In this document: piece by piece, positions 6,636-15,082 of the stretch | Position numbering within the stretch: position 1 is the first letter of the stretch | Layout of the letters: every line of letters begins with the position of its first letter | Assembly (NCBI GenBank): GCA_038251315.1 | Contig: JBBSBK010000037.1 | Location: 1-31,024 of the forward strand | Direction: 5' to 3' | Length of the DNA: 31,024 bases | From: JBBKXP01 sp038251315 | GTDB lineage: Bacteria; Pseudomonadota; Alphaproteobacteria; Rhodobacterales; Rhodobacteraceae | The notes under the pieces: model-generated | Told to the model about the DNA's origin: nothing | The model's database searches: none | The model's input: the letters and a program-made list of their open reading frames with translations, nothing else | Made by a program: the position numbers and the translations under genes

Positions 6636-8711
6636 TCACCCCATCCGCCGCCCTTCGCGCAGCCACGCGCCGATGACCAGCAGCGCCGACAGCAGCAGGA
6701 ACAGCCACGCGGGCAACAGTGCGTTGATCGTCAGATCCGCCGACTGATAGGCGCCACGCGGCAAAATCCCGATCCAGCCGCGCCCGGCAGCGGGGCGGCC
6801 TGCACGCACCTCGCGTAACGACGGCATGCCGTCCGACAGGGCCACGATCGCACCAAGGGTCGAATCCACCAGCGGTTGCAGCACTTCACCCGTCGCGATG
6901 GTCTGGGCGTATTCGCGCGGTGCGGTCGGCCCCAGCGCAATAACCGTTTCCTTGTCGCCTTCCTTCAACCGATACAAGCCCACCTCGGGCGCGTCCCACA
7001 GGGTTTCGAACCGCCCCGGGCTGACCTCGTCCAGCGTCAGCAGCGTTTCGGTCCCATCGGGGTGCGTTACCGTCACTTGCCCGATCTCGTCGGCCAGCGT
7101 GCGGCGGATGACCCGCATCGTCTGGCCCGCAGGTTCGACCCACAGCGATTCTTCTTCAAGCTCGGGTTCCTTCATCATCCAGTGGGCCAGACGGCGCAGC
7201 AATTCCAACTGCGGCCCGCCGCCCTCGTAGCCGCGATCCCACAGCCAGCTTTGGTCGGAATTGAGCAGCGCGACGCGGCCTTCGCCGACCCGGTTCAGCA
7301 AAAGCAGCGGGCGGTCGTCGGGACCGCTCATCACCGCTGTCGCCTCGGGTACGGGCACCGTGTCGACCATGCGGAACCAGCGACCCCAGCCGGCGCTGCC
7401 GTCGTCAGTCTTGGGCGACAGATCGGGAAGGCCCGCGGTGACGGGATGCCGCTGGCCGATGTCGGTCAGCATCGGTTTGAACCCCAGTTCATAGACCCGC
7501 GCCGTCGGTGCCCCCGGCAGGATATCGCCAAGTGGCGAGCGATAGATACTTTCCGCACCGCCATATTCCACCCCGGACGAAATCAGCAGCGCCCCACCGT
7601 TCAGTACATAATCGCGGATATTTTCCAGATACGTATTGGGCAGGATTCCCCGCCGCCGGTAGGTGTCGAAGATGATGAGATCGAAATCGTTGATCTTTTC
7701 CAAAAACAGCTCGCGCGTCGGGAACGCGATCAGCGACAGTTCGTCAACCGGCACGCCGTCCTGCTTTTCGGGCGGACGCAGGATCGTGAAATGGACGAGG
7801 TCAAGGCCCGCATCCGATTTCAGCAGGTTGCGCCACGTTCGCTCGCCCGCGTTGGGCTCACCGCTGACCAGCAGCACGCGCAGGCGGTCGCGCACGCCGT
7901 TGATCTGCACCACGGCGGCATTGTTGCGGTCGGTCAATTCGCCGTCCTGTACAGGTGTTGCGAATTGGAGCACGTTCATGCCCCCGTGCGGCAGGGTCAC
8001 GGGCAGTTCGACGTCCTGCCCGACCGGCACCTGAAACGGCATCGGGTCGCCGCCGTCGATGGCGATGGTCAGATCGACGAAAGGTCCGGCGTCCGGCGCT
8101 GCCCCCTGATCGTCGATCCGCAAGGTCAGCGACACAGGCTCTCCCATGATCGCAAAGGCGGGGGCATTGGAAATGCTCAACCGCCGGTCCCAGTCTCCGG
8201 GTTGCCCGGTCAGCAGCGCATGCAGCGGCGCCACCAGCCCCGGCGCGCGTTCGATATCATGCACCCGGCCGTCGGTCAGCAGCACGATCCCAGCAATCCG
8301 GCCCTGCGGTTCTTCGGCCAATGCCGCAGACAGGGCCGTCATCAGCAGGGTGCCGCCGTCGCCCTCGGCGTCGCCGACCGTGACGGTTACAAGGTCGGTG
8401 TTCGGCCGCGCATCGACCTGCGCCTGTAGGTCCGCCAGTGCCGCTGCCGTCTGGTCGGCCCGGTCGCTGATCCGTTGGCTGGCGCTGTCGTCCACCACGG
8501 CGACGATGATGTCGGACAGGGGAATGCGTTCTTCTTGCTGCACGGACGGGTTGGCGATGGCAGCCAGCAAGGCCAGCCCGGCCAGTGCGCGCAGCCACCA
8601 GCCCGACAGTCGCCGCCAGACGGCGAACGCAACGCCCAAGGCCACCAGCCCCGCCAAAACATAAAGGCCCACCAGCGGCAGCAGCGGATCAAGGATCAAT
8701 TGTCCGTTCAT
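6636..8711 (-). CDS. Large membrane protein with GATase1-like domain, Bat/MoxR operon
   Basis: 691 residues. Two hydrophobic segments near the N-terminus (~12-31, ~41-57) and one at the C-terminus (~660-683) bracket a large, probably periplasmic, body. The region DLIIFDTYRRRGILPNTYLENIRDYVLNGGALLISSG resembles class I glutamine-amidotransferase-like folds found in bacterial membrane proteins beside BatA/vWA genes; I see no convincing catalytic triad. The segment with IIVAVVDDSASQR resembles a degenerate vWA domain (DxSxS). Its ATG overlaps the upstream stop (ATGA, 8708-8711), placing it last in the moxR operon. Function is unknown; a structural or ligand-binding envelope role is inferred. Confidence 0.8.
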   Translation of the reverse strand: MNGQLILDPLLPLVGLYVLAGLVALGVAFAVWRRLSGWWLRALAGLALLAAIANPSVQQEERIPLSDIIVAVVDDSASQRISDRADQTAAALADLQAQVDARPNTDLVTVTVGDAEGDGGTLLMTALSAALAEEPQGRIAGIVLLTDGRVHDIERAPGLVAPLHALLTGQPGDWDRRLSISNAPAFAIMGEPVSLTLRIDDQGAAPDAGPFVDLTIAIDGGDPMPFQVPVGQDVELPVTLPHGGMNVLQFATPVQDGELTDRNNAAVVQINGVRDRLRVLLVSGEPNAGERTWRNLLKSDAGLDLVHFTILRPPEKQDGVPVDELSLIAFPTRELFLEKINDFDLIIFDTYRRRGILPNTYLENIRDYVLNGGALLISSGVEYGGAESIYRSPLGDILPGAPTARVYELGFKPMLTDIGQRHPVTAGLPDLSPKTDDGSAGWGRWFRMVDTVPVPEATAVMSGPDDRPLLLLNRVGEGRVALLNSDQSWLWDRGYEGGGPQLELLRRLAHWMMKEPELEEESLWVEPAGQTMRVIRRTLADEIGQVTVTHPDGTETLLTLDEVSPGRFETLWDAPEVGLYRLKEGDKETVIALGPTAPREYAQTIATGEVLQPLVDSTLGAIVALSDGMPSLREVRAGRPAAGRGWIGILPRGAYQSADLTINALLPAWLFLLLSALLVIGAWLREGRRMG

Positions 8712-10000
8712 TGGCCCAGCCGATCAAGCAGTGCCGGCACATGCACCTGATCCGATTTGTAATTGCCGGTCAGCACGTGCATCACCAGATTGACTCCAAA
8801 GCGCAGCGAAATCTCGCGCTGGCGTTCACCTGCGGTGCCGCGCCCGACCGGAAACAGATAGCTGCCGCGTTCGTTCATCGCCCATGCGGATGCCCAGTCG
8901 TTGCCGCCGATCACCACCGGCGTCACCCCGTCGTTGAGGTTGCGAAACGGCATGCCGTCGGCCAGTTCGGCATCGGGTGGGGATGCCTCGACCCAGACGT
9001 CGCGGCTGGCATAGCGGCCCGGAAAATCCTGCAACAGATAGAAGCTGCGGGTTAGCACGTGATCGGCCGGTAGCGGTTCGATCGGCGGAATATCAAGGCC
9101 TGCGGCAATGGCCTGCAACTTGCGCCCCTCGGGGCTGGCAGACCCGAACCCGGCGGTATCGGCGTCGCGGGTGTCAAACAGGATCATGCCGCCCGATCGC
9201 AGATAGCGGTTCAGCTTGCCATAAGCCTCGCGCGAGGGCATCGCCTGACCCGGCGTGATTGGCCAATAGAGCAGCGGAAAAAACGCCAGTTCGTCGGTTT
9301 CGATATTGACGCCCATCGGCAGCCCCGGTTCGACCGAGGTGCGCCGATACAGCGTATCGGACAGCCCGAAAAGCCCCGCCTGCGCGGTGTCGTCGACCTG
9401 CGCGTCGCCGGTCAAGACATGCGCCAGAATAACCGTCTTGGTCGCCTGCAACGCAAACGCGTCAGCGGTTTGGGCCAGCCCGGTCTGCGGCTGGAACATC
9501 ACCGCCAGCGCCAGCGCCGCCGCCACATCGGCACGCGGCCCGCGCAAACGGCCCGAAAGGGTCAGCGAGGCGATCATGTCGACCAACAACAGGGCAAGGG
9601 CAGCGGCCAGCAGCCAGCCTTTCAGCACGGTTTCGGAAACCACGGACAGGCCCTCGACCACGATCCGGGCGGGCCATGCGGCGGGGGCCAGTTGGGTATC
9701 GGCGGTGATGACGTTGACGGCAATACGCCGATCCTCGCCCGCATAAAGCCCCGGCGGCAGGGCCGGGCCGGGGATGCCGGTGGCCAGCACTTCGCCGGCG
9801 ACACCCGGCAGCGTATCGGCGTCCGACAGGGAGCCGTAAGCGTCCAGCACCCGTTCGGGCAGCCATGTCGTGCCGTCAAGATCGGCGGCGTCAGGGGCGG
9901 CGGGGCGGGTCGAGACGGCAAGGCGTTCCAACATCTGCACGAACAGACCCGACAGGGGCAGCGACGACCATTCGGCGTTGGCAGTGACGTGGAACAGCAC
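8708..10000 (-). CDS. DUF4159 C-terminal half of split protein
   Basis: If separately translated, the first plausible start after the amber codon is GTG at 10000, with GAAGGG six bases upstream (product MLFHVTANAEW..., ~430 residues); coding sequence in the same frame actually runs back to the TAG. One hydrophobic segment (~129-148, LLAAALALLLVDMIASLTL) is followed by a DUF4159 domain (~165-425: TKTVILAHVLTGDAQVDDTAQAGL, FFPLLYWPITPG, LRSGGMILFDTRD, FGVNLVMHVLTGNYKSDQ). DUF4159 proteins accompany MoxR and DUF58 in many proteobacteria; the function is unknown. The stop overlaps the next ATG. Confidence 0.7.
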   Translation of the reverse strand: MLFHVTANAEWSSLPLSGLFVQMLERLAVSTRPAAPDAADLDGTTWLPERVLDAYGSLSDADTLPGVAGEVLATGIPGPALPPGLYAGEDRRIAVNVITADTQLAPAAWPARIVVEGLSVVSETVLKGWLLAAALALLLVDMIASLTLSGRLRGPRADVAAALALAVMFQPQTGLAQTADAFALQATKTVILAHVLTGDAQVDDTAQAGLFGLSDTLYRRTSVEPGLPMGVNIETDELAFFPLLYWPITPGQAMPSREAYGKLNRYLRSGGMILFDTRDADTAGFGSASPEGRKLQAIAAGLDIPPIEPLPADHVLTRSFYLLQDFPGRYASRDVWVEASPPDAELADGMPFRNLNDGVTPVVIGGNDWASAWAMNERGSYLFPVGRGTAGERQREISLRFGVNLVMHVLTGNYKSDQVHVPALLDRLGQ

Positions 10001-10090
10001 GATCTGCCCTTCGCCGATACCCTTGCGGGTGACCAGCGGCGTGCCGTCGGCCAGCGATGCGATGACACGGTCGGCAAGGGTCGGGTCGGG

Positions 10091-11470
10091 CTAGGCCATG
10101 ACCTGCGCGGTGACGGTCACATCGTCGGAAATAAGCAGGCCGAAGAAGAACAAGGATTCGGCAAAAGGCGCCAGAACTTTCGGTTCCCCCCAACTCATCG
10201 CGCCGCCCACATTACGGCCGCCGGCGCGCAGGCGCACAGGCATCAGCGGGTCTTCGGTGGCACGGCCAAGATCGCTGGCGGCGACGCGCGACCCAGCGAA
10301 ACGCAGCAGCATTCCGCCCTTGTCGATCCATGCCAGCATCGACTCTACCTCGGTCCCCGACAGGGTGGCGACATCGGCCAGCACGATCACGTCGGGGTTG
10401 GCCTGAATGATATCCTCGATGGTGCCGTCGATCAGGTCTGCGGTGGGTTCCAGCGCCTGTTGCAGGTAGAACAGCGGCGAGAGCAGTTCCAGCCCCTCGC
10501 GGTCGGACCCGCCCGCGATCAGCGCGACCTCGCGCCGTTTCAGGGCATCGTCGGTCAGGCTGACGGCCGCGGCAGAGCGCACGCCCGTCAGTTCGAACCG
10601 GGTAATCCGGTTGCGCAGTTCGGGCGGCAGGTTCAGCGCCACTTCGGCTTCGGCATTGCCCGGTTCAAAGATGATCGGTGCGGTGGCGAGTTGCCGTTCG
10701 ACCCCGGCAGGGTCAAGACCGATGGCGGCCACGGTGGTTTCGGCTTCGCCGCCGATGGGGGTGCGGGTGGCGGGCACGATCACCTCGCCCGCGTCATAAC
10801 GGGCGGGACGCAGCGCGAATGTCTGGCGCGGCGATTGAAAGACGCTGACCTGCCCGTGGGTTTCCAGCGCGGTCAGTAACGTGTCGCGGCTGTCACGCGC
10901 CAATCCGTCGGATAGCCAGAATGTATCGAAATCTCCAGTCAATGTGTCGGCCCAGGCGGTCAGCGCCACCGGGTCGGGTTCCCACGCAGCAGGGGCAAGG
11001 TTGGGCAGGCGCGTGGCCACGGCGTCGGCGGCCTGAAACGTGATCCCGTCGGGGGCTATGTCGGTCAGGGTGGTCACGGCGGCGGTGCGACCCATCCGCG
11101 ATGCCTCGGACAACAGCGCGGCAATGCGGTCGCGCCGGGCCGGCCAATCGCGGGCATCGGCCCATGTGCCGTCGGCGACGATCAACAGCGGGCCGGTGCC
11201 AGTGCGTTCGGTCTGCGGGTTCAGGACTGGGCCGGCAAACCCGATGATGACGGCAGCGACGGCCAGCATCCGCAGCAACAGTAACCACCACGGGGTGCGA
11301 TCGGTCTGGCTGTCGGCGTCGGTCAGGCCCAGCAGCAGCGCGACACCGGGAAACCGACGCCGGATCGGTGCGGGCGGCACCGCTCGCAGCAGAATCCACA
11401 GGATCGGCAGGGCGATCAGGGCCAGCAGCAGGGCAGGCGCGGCAAAGCCGATGGGGCCGAGGGTCCACAT
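10091..11470 (-). CDS. BatA-like N-terminal half of split DUF4159 protein
   Basis: 459 residues ending at the premature TAG. The N-terminus carries the BatA/aerotolerance-type membrane module: a hydrophobic segment at ~8-29, the LLRAVPPAPIRRRFPGVALLLGL link and a second segment at ~60-83. A vWA-like fold follows (LLIVADGTWADARDWPARRDRIAALL...) whose metal site looks degenerate. The C-terminal part (NPDVIVLADVATLSG.EVESMLAWIDKGGMLLRFAGSR) resembles a GATase1-like domain that would normally continue past the stop. A start at the ATG at 11470 is likely but its SD is weak. A repeat copy lies between it and the DUF58 gene, 79 bp upstream. Confidence 0.75.
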   Translation of the reverse strand: MWTLGPIGFAAPALLLALIALPILWILLRAVPPAPIRRRFPGVALLLGLTDADSQTDRTPWWLLLLRMLAVAAVIIGFAGPVLNPQTERTGTGPLLIVADGTWADARDWPARRDRIAALLSEASRMGRTAAVTTLTDIAPDGITFQAADAVATRLPNLAPAAWEPDPVALTAWADTLTGDFDTFWLSDGLARDSRDTLLTALETHGQVSVFQSPRQTFALRPARYDAGEVIVPATRTPIGGEAETTVAAIGLDPAGVERQLATAPIIFEPGNAEAEVALNLPPELRNRITRFELTGVRSAAAVSLTDDALKRREVALIAGGSDREGLELLSPLFYLQQALEPTADLIDGTIEDIIQANPDVIVLADVATLSGTEVESMLAWIDKGGMLLRFAGSRVAASDLGRATEDPLMPVRLRAGGRNVGGAMSWGEPKVLAPFAESLFFFGLLISDDVTVTAQVMA

Positions 11471-11496
11471 CAGGCGGTGGCCTGCTTGGCTGATCG

Positions 11497-11547
11497 CTGG
11501 GGCGCTGCCCCAGACCCCGGAGTTGTTATGGCAAAGTGAATATGAAG
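11497..11547 (+). repeat. Intergenic repeat copy R3
   Basis: CTGGGGC-GCT-GCCCCAG hairpin (11497-11513), then CCCCGGAGTTGTTATGGCAAAGTGAATATGAAG in degenerate tail form. It fills the 79-bp gap between two genes of the moxR operon, in the antisense orientation to them. The core GGGGCGCTGCCCC is identical to R6. Confidence 0.6.
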
Positions 11548-11549
11548 GA

Positions 11550-12422
11550 TCATGTGCGCCGCTCCAACGCGCCGTAAAGCCACAGCAGGGCGGCGGTCGC
11601 GGGGGTGGCGGTATGGTGGGTGCTGAATTGCCAGCCGGTCATCCGGGCAAGGTGGGCCAGCCGATCCTTGCGCTGCGCAAGGCGGTCGAGGTAGCGGGCC
11701 TTGAGGTCGCCCGCCTTGAGGGTCTCGTGCCGCAGGCTGCCGCCCATCGATTCGAATACGGTGCGCCCGTCGAAGGGAAACGCTTCTTCCTGCGGATCGA
11801 GGATTTGTAGCAACGCCCCTTTTACCCCACGGTCAGCGGCGCGGGTCAGTGCGTCTTCGACCGGGGCCATGTCGCCAAGGAAATCCGACACGAACAGGGC
11901 GCGCGAATGGGGCAGCATGCCTTGGGTTTCGGGCGCGCCGTAATCGGTGCTGTCGTCCTGCGACAGGATCGCGGCCATCTGCATCAGCTGCGCCTCGCCC
12001 CGCCGGGGTGGCAGGCGCAGCCCGGTCAGCCCGACCCGTTCACCGCCGCGCAGCAGCATGATCGCGGTCGCCAGCGCAAGCGTGCGCGCACGGGTGCCTT
12101 TGGTCGGCAGGCTGGCGACCGATGCGAATCCCATCGCCGCCGCCTGATCGACCCAGAGGATCACCGATTGCGCGATCTGCCATTCCTTGTCCTGCACGAA
12201 CGTCGCGTCCGACCGGGCCGACCGGCGCCAGTCGATACTGCGCAGCGTATCGTGGCTTTGCGCCGGGCGATATTGCCAGAACGTATCGCCAAGCCCGGCC
12301 CGCCGCCGCCCGTGATCGCCCAAAAGGACAGTCGTCGCCAGATGCTCGGCCTCGGCCAGCAGGGCGGGCAGGGGGCCGGCAAGGGTTTCGGCGTCGGCGC
12401 GCAGGGTGGCGGGTTGGATCAC
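11550..12422 (-). CDS. DUF58 domain protein
   Basis: 290 residues, soluble. The diagnostic DUF58 segment is near residues 48-70 (TFWQYRPAQSHDTLRSIDWRRSARSD), followed by a vWA-like fold (SVILWVDQAAAMGFAS). DUF58 proteins nearly always follow a MoxR AAA+ gene and are thought to be its partner or adaptor in envelope-related processes. It starts with GTG (12422) inside a GTGA overlap with the moxR stop, so translation is probably coupled. No membrane segment is visible, as in other short DUF58 proteins. Confidence 0.88.
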   Translation of the reverse strand: MIQPATLRADAETLAGPLPALLAEAEHLATTVLLGDHGRRRAGLGDTFWQYRPAQSHDTLRSIDWRRSARSDATFVQDKEWQIAQSVILWVDQAAAMGFASVASLPTKGTRARTLALATAIMLLRGGERVGLTGLRLPPRRGEAQLMQMAAILSQDDSTDYGAPETQGMLPHSRALFVSDFLGDMAPVEDALTRAADRGVKGALLQILDPQEEAFPFDGRTVFESMGGSLRHETLKAGDLKARYLDRLAQRKDRLAHLARMTGWQFSTHHTATPATAALLWLYGALERRT

Positions 12423-13423
12423 GCGGCGATCCCGACGCGTGTGGTTTGTCCGGCGACGGTATTGATCACGTTTTCAAGGGTTTCGCCACGGGCGCGGGCC
12501 GCAAACGACAGCGCCATCCGGTGCGTCAGGACGGGGCCGGCCATGCGCCGCACGTCCTCGGGTGACGGGGCCAGACGCCCATCCAGCAGCGCCTCGGCCC
12601 GCACGGTCAGCATCAGGGCTTGGGCCGCACGCGGGCCGGGGCCCCAACTGACCGCATTGCGCACAAGGTCGTGCGCATCGGCGTCTGGGCGGCAGGCGCG
12701 GACCAGATCAAGGATCATCTCGACGATATTCTCGCCTACCGGCATCCGCCGCAGCAAGGTCTGCGCGGCCAGCAATTCGCCCGCGCTGAACACCGCAGTC
12801 GCCTGATCGTCAGCGACGCCCGTGGTGGCCAGCAGGATATCGCGTTCGGTTTCGCGGGTCGGATAGGGCACGTCGATCTGCACCAGAAAGCGGTCCAGCT
12901 GCGCCTCGGGCAGCGGATACGTACCTTCCTGTTCGATCGGGTTCTGGGTGGCCAGCACGTGGAACGGCACGCCCAGCTTGCGATGTTCGCCCGCGATCGT
13001 CACCTCTTTTTCCTGCATCGCCTGCAACAGGGCGGACTGGGTGCGGGGCGAGGCGCGGTTGATCTCGTCGGCCATCAGCAACTGGCAGAACACCGGACCT
13101 TCGATGAACCGGAACGCACGGCTGCCATCCGGACCGGTTTCCAGCACTTCGGACCCCAAAATATCGGCGGGCATCAGGTCGGGCGTGAACTGGATGCGGT
13201 TGCCCGACAGGCCCATGACAGTGGACAGCGTATCGACCAGCCGGGTCTTGCCGAGCCCCGGCAGACCGATCAGGAGGGCATGGCCGCCACTGACCAAAGC
13301 CGCCAGCGTCAGGTCGACGACCCGGTCCTGCCCGATGAACCGCTTGGCGATGGATTCCCGCGCGGCGCGCAGTTTCACGCCCAGCGTTTCGATATCGGCG
13401 ACGAGATCTGCCGCTGCTGCCAT
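12419..13423 (-). CDS. MoxR-family AAA+ ATPase
   Basis: 334 residues, standard MoxR length. Chaperone-like AAA+ ATPase. Walker A GLPGLGKT at ~53-60, Walker B LLMADE at ~115-120, then the INRASPRTQSALLQAMQEKEVT signature and sensor ATQNPIEQEGTYPLPEAQLDRF; an AAA lid domain follows. Start ATG 13423 has AGGAG at 7-8 nt; upstream in-frame extension is not MoxR-like. First gene of the operon, followed by DUF58 and the BatA/DUF4159 proteins. In other bacteria this set (MoxR plus vWA/BatA proteins) supports assembly or metal insertion of envelope proteins or stress tolerance; the client here is unknown. Confidence 0.93.
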   Translation of the reverse strand: MAAAADLVADIETLGVKLRAARESIAKRFIGQDRVVDLTLAALVSGGHALLIGLPGLGKTRLVDTLSTVMGLSGNRIQFTPDLMPADILGSEVLETGPDGSRAFRFIEGPVFCQLLMADEINRASPRTQSALLQAMQEKEVTIAGEHRKLGVPFHVLATQNPIEQEGTYPLPEAQLDRFLVQIDVPYPTRETERDILLATTGVADDQATAVFSAGELLAAQTLLRRMPVGENIVEMILDLVRACRPDADAHDLVRNAVSWGPGPRAAQALMLTVRAEALLDGRLAPSPEDVRRMAGPVLTHRMALSFAARARGETLENVINTVAGQTTRVGIAA

Positions 13424-13482
13424 GACTTTGCTCCTGTGATGCGCTACCTTTGACCAACCTACAGATATCGCGGGCGACCCCA

Positions 13483-14067
13483 ATGGCAAAAACAAAGGAA
13501 AGTGAGGTCGCCGTGGCGTCGGCGGAAAGCCTCGCAAGTGCGGCGCGACAGGCCAAATCACGCGGGCCAACCCCTGTTCACCTGTGGAATCCGCCGTTCT
13601 GCGGTGATCTTGATATGCGAATCGCGCGGGACGGGACGTGGTTTTACCTTGGCACACCCATCGGGCGGCCCGAATTGGTGAAATTGTTTGCGGGAATCAT
13701 CCGCAAGGATGGGAACGACTACTTTTTGGTCACACCGGCCGAAAAGGTCGGCATCACCGTAGACGACGCGCCTTTCGTGGCGGTCGATGTGGACCGGGTT
13801 GGCGACGATCTGACATTTGTCACCAACGTCGGCGACCGTGTCACCGCCGGGTCTGACCACCCGATCCGGGTCCAGCGCGACCCCGAAACCGGCGAGCCCG
13901 CGCCCTACGTGCTGGTCCGCGCCAACCTCGAGGCGCTGATCGACCGCAAGTCGTTCTACCGACTGGTCGATCTGGGCGCGGTGGCAGCGCATGACGGCGC
14001 CGATTGGTTCGGGGTGAAGAGCGGCGGGCAGTTCTTCCCGATCATCCCGGCTGCGGAACTGCCCTAG
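13483..14067 (+). CDS. DUF1285 domain protein
   Basis: 194 residues, cytoplasmic. DUF1285 is recognised from HLWNPPFCGDLDMRIARDGTWFYLGTPIGRPELVKLFAGIIRKDG and the following VTPAEKVGITVDDAPFVAVDV. Biochemical function of the family is not known to me. The ATG at 13483 gives the natural start; it has only a weak SD. The gene is divergent from moxR with 59 bp between starts, an arrangement I associate with other Rhodobacterales. Its TAG stop shares the bases CTAG with the stop of the convergent DMT transporter. Confidence 0.85.
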   Translation: MAKTKESEVAVASAESLASAARQAKSRGPTPVHLWNPPFCGDLDMRIARDGTWFYLGTPIGRPELVKLFAGIIRKDGNDYFLVTPAEKVGITVDDAPFVAVDVDRVGDDLTFVTNVGDRVTAGSDHPIRVQRDPETGEPAPYVLVRANLEALIDRKSFYRLVDLGAVAAHDGADWFGVKSGGQFFPIIPAAELP

Positions 14068-14963
14068 CGCTGCGCCAGCACGACCCCAAGGGCCACGACC
14101 GCCGCGCCGATGGCCTGCGGCCAGCTCCACGCTTGGCCTAACGCCACAAGGAACAGCATCACATAGAACGGCGCGATGTTGATGTGGAACGCGGTAACGG
14201 CGACACCCAGCCGCCCGACGGCCGCGATCCACAGGAATTGCGACAGCGCCAGCCCACCTAACCCATAGATCGCCATCAGTCCGATCGTCTGACCGTCCCA
14301 GATTTGCGTCGGCACAGGCACCCAATGGGCCAAGACCGCGATCACAAACGCGACACCCGTCACCACCAGCCCGCCAAACAGGGTGATCGTGGTGCGCCCC
14401 AGCGGCGTCAGGTCGGGGAAATCGCGCACCGCGATGAAACTGCCCCATGTGAACAGGAAACAGGCGATAATCGCCAGAAATGCCCCCAGCCCAAGATGGG
14501 TCTGCGGCGCGTTGCCCGTGGCAATCACCCCGCCGATGACCGACGCGGCAAGGCCCAGGATGAACGGCAGGCGCAGGCGGCGCTTGCCCCAGATCATCTC
14601 GATCACTGTGGCGGTGACCGGACTGGCGGCAGCGATGATGGCGACGGTGACAGGGTCGGTCAGCCACTGGGCAAGGATAATCAGGTAAGCACCGACGCCA
14701 AACGCCAGCCCGCCGACGAACGTGCCCCGGCCCCAGCGGGCATTACGCAGCACCGCGCCGCCGTCGACCAGCAACCAGACCGGCAACAGGATCAGCATGG
14801 CCATGACGAACCGCGCAAAGATCAGCGCCAGGGGGTCCCAGGTGTCCAGCAAAACCTCTGCCGCTGGAAAGCCGGCGGCCCAGAACACCATCGACCCGAC
14901 GCCCATCAGGTTGCCCAGCGCAAGCTGTTGGCCGCGTGGCAGGGAAAGAGGCGCGTCGGTCAT
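14064..14963 (-). CDS. DMT-superfamily (EamA) inner-membrane transporter
   Basis: 299 residues with about ten hydrophobic segments and two EamA repeats (~20-145 and ~160-297), the RhaT/YdcZ-like drug/metabolite exporter architecture. Typical motifs: SMVFWAAGFPAAEVLL in TM1, ARFVMAMLILLPVWLL, and in repeat two WGSFIAVRDF and LPL-like C-terminal helices ending VVALGVVLAQR. Substrate unknown, usually amino acids or metabolites exported. ATG 14963 with AAAAGG upstream is preferred to a longer frame from 15053 whose extra 30 residues are polar and unlike the family. It is divergent from the hydroxypyruvate isomerase gene. Confidence 0.9.
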   Translation of the reverse strand: MTDAPLSLPRGQQLALGNLMGVGSMVFWAAGFPAAEVLLDTWDPLALIFARFVMAMLILLPVWLLVDGGAVLRNARWGRGTFVGGLAFGVGAYLIILAQWLTDPVTVAIIAAASPVTATVIEMIWGKRRLRLPFILGLAASVIGGVIATGNAPQTHLGLGAFLAIIACFLFTWGSFIAVRDFPDLTPLGRTTITLFGGLVVTGVAFVIAVLAHWVPVPTQIWDGQTIGLMAIYGLGGLALSQFLWIAAVGRLGVAVTAFHINIAPFYVMLFLVALGQAWSWPQAIGAAVVALGVVLAQR

Positions 14964-15044
14964 GGTCTGCCTTTTCTGCCCGCCCGCAGGTTCACGCCGG
15001 TTTCGTGGCAGGTTGGCTTGTGCACCCTTGGCGGTCTGGTCTGT

Positions 15045-15065
15045 TTTCGACATGATGCGTCGAAA
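15045..15065. promoter_or_regulatory. Inverted repeat upstream of hyi
   Basis: TTTCGAC (15045-15051) and GTCGAAA (15059-15065) are perfect 7-bp complements separated by ATGATGC. The repeat lies 17 bp before the hyi start codon, between two divergent genes. It could be an operator or a leader hairpin just before the SD (AAAGGGA). No regulator is adjacent. Confidence 0.4.
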
Positions 15066-15082
15066 TCAAAGGGACCAAACTG

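Larger units (their letters stand above)
8708..11470 (-). pseudogene. BatA-vWA-DUF4159 gene split by an in-frame amber codon
   Basis: Read through the TAG at 10093-10091, the frame encodes one protein of ~920 residues, the size I expect for this family. Sequence on both sides is uninterrupted and coherent: ...DVTVTAQVMA, stop, PDPTLADRVIASLADGTP... and so on. One C-to-T change of a CAG (Gln) codon would explain it. It may be a true pseudogene, two separately translated halves, or a sequencing error. The halves are described separately. Confidence 0.75.

Noticed and set aside
6876..8429. 517-codon plus-strand frame
   Set aside because: Antisense to the large membrane protein of the moxR operon; composition biased to Arg, Gln and His with no domain.
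9419..10879. 486-codon plus-strand frame across the split DUF4159 gene
   Set aside because: Shadow of the opposite strand. It spans the amber codon without interruption but has no recognisable domain; the minus-strand frame has membrane and DUF4159 features.
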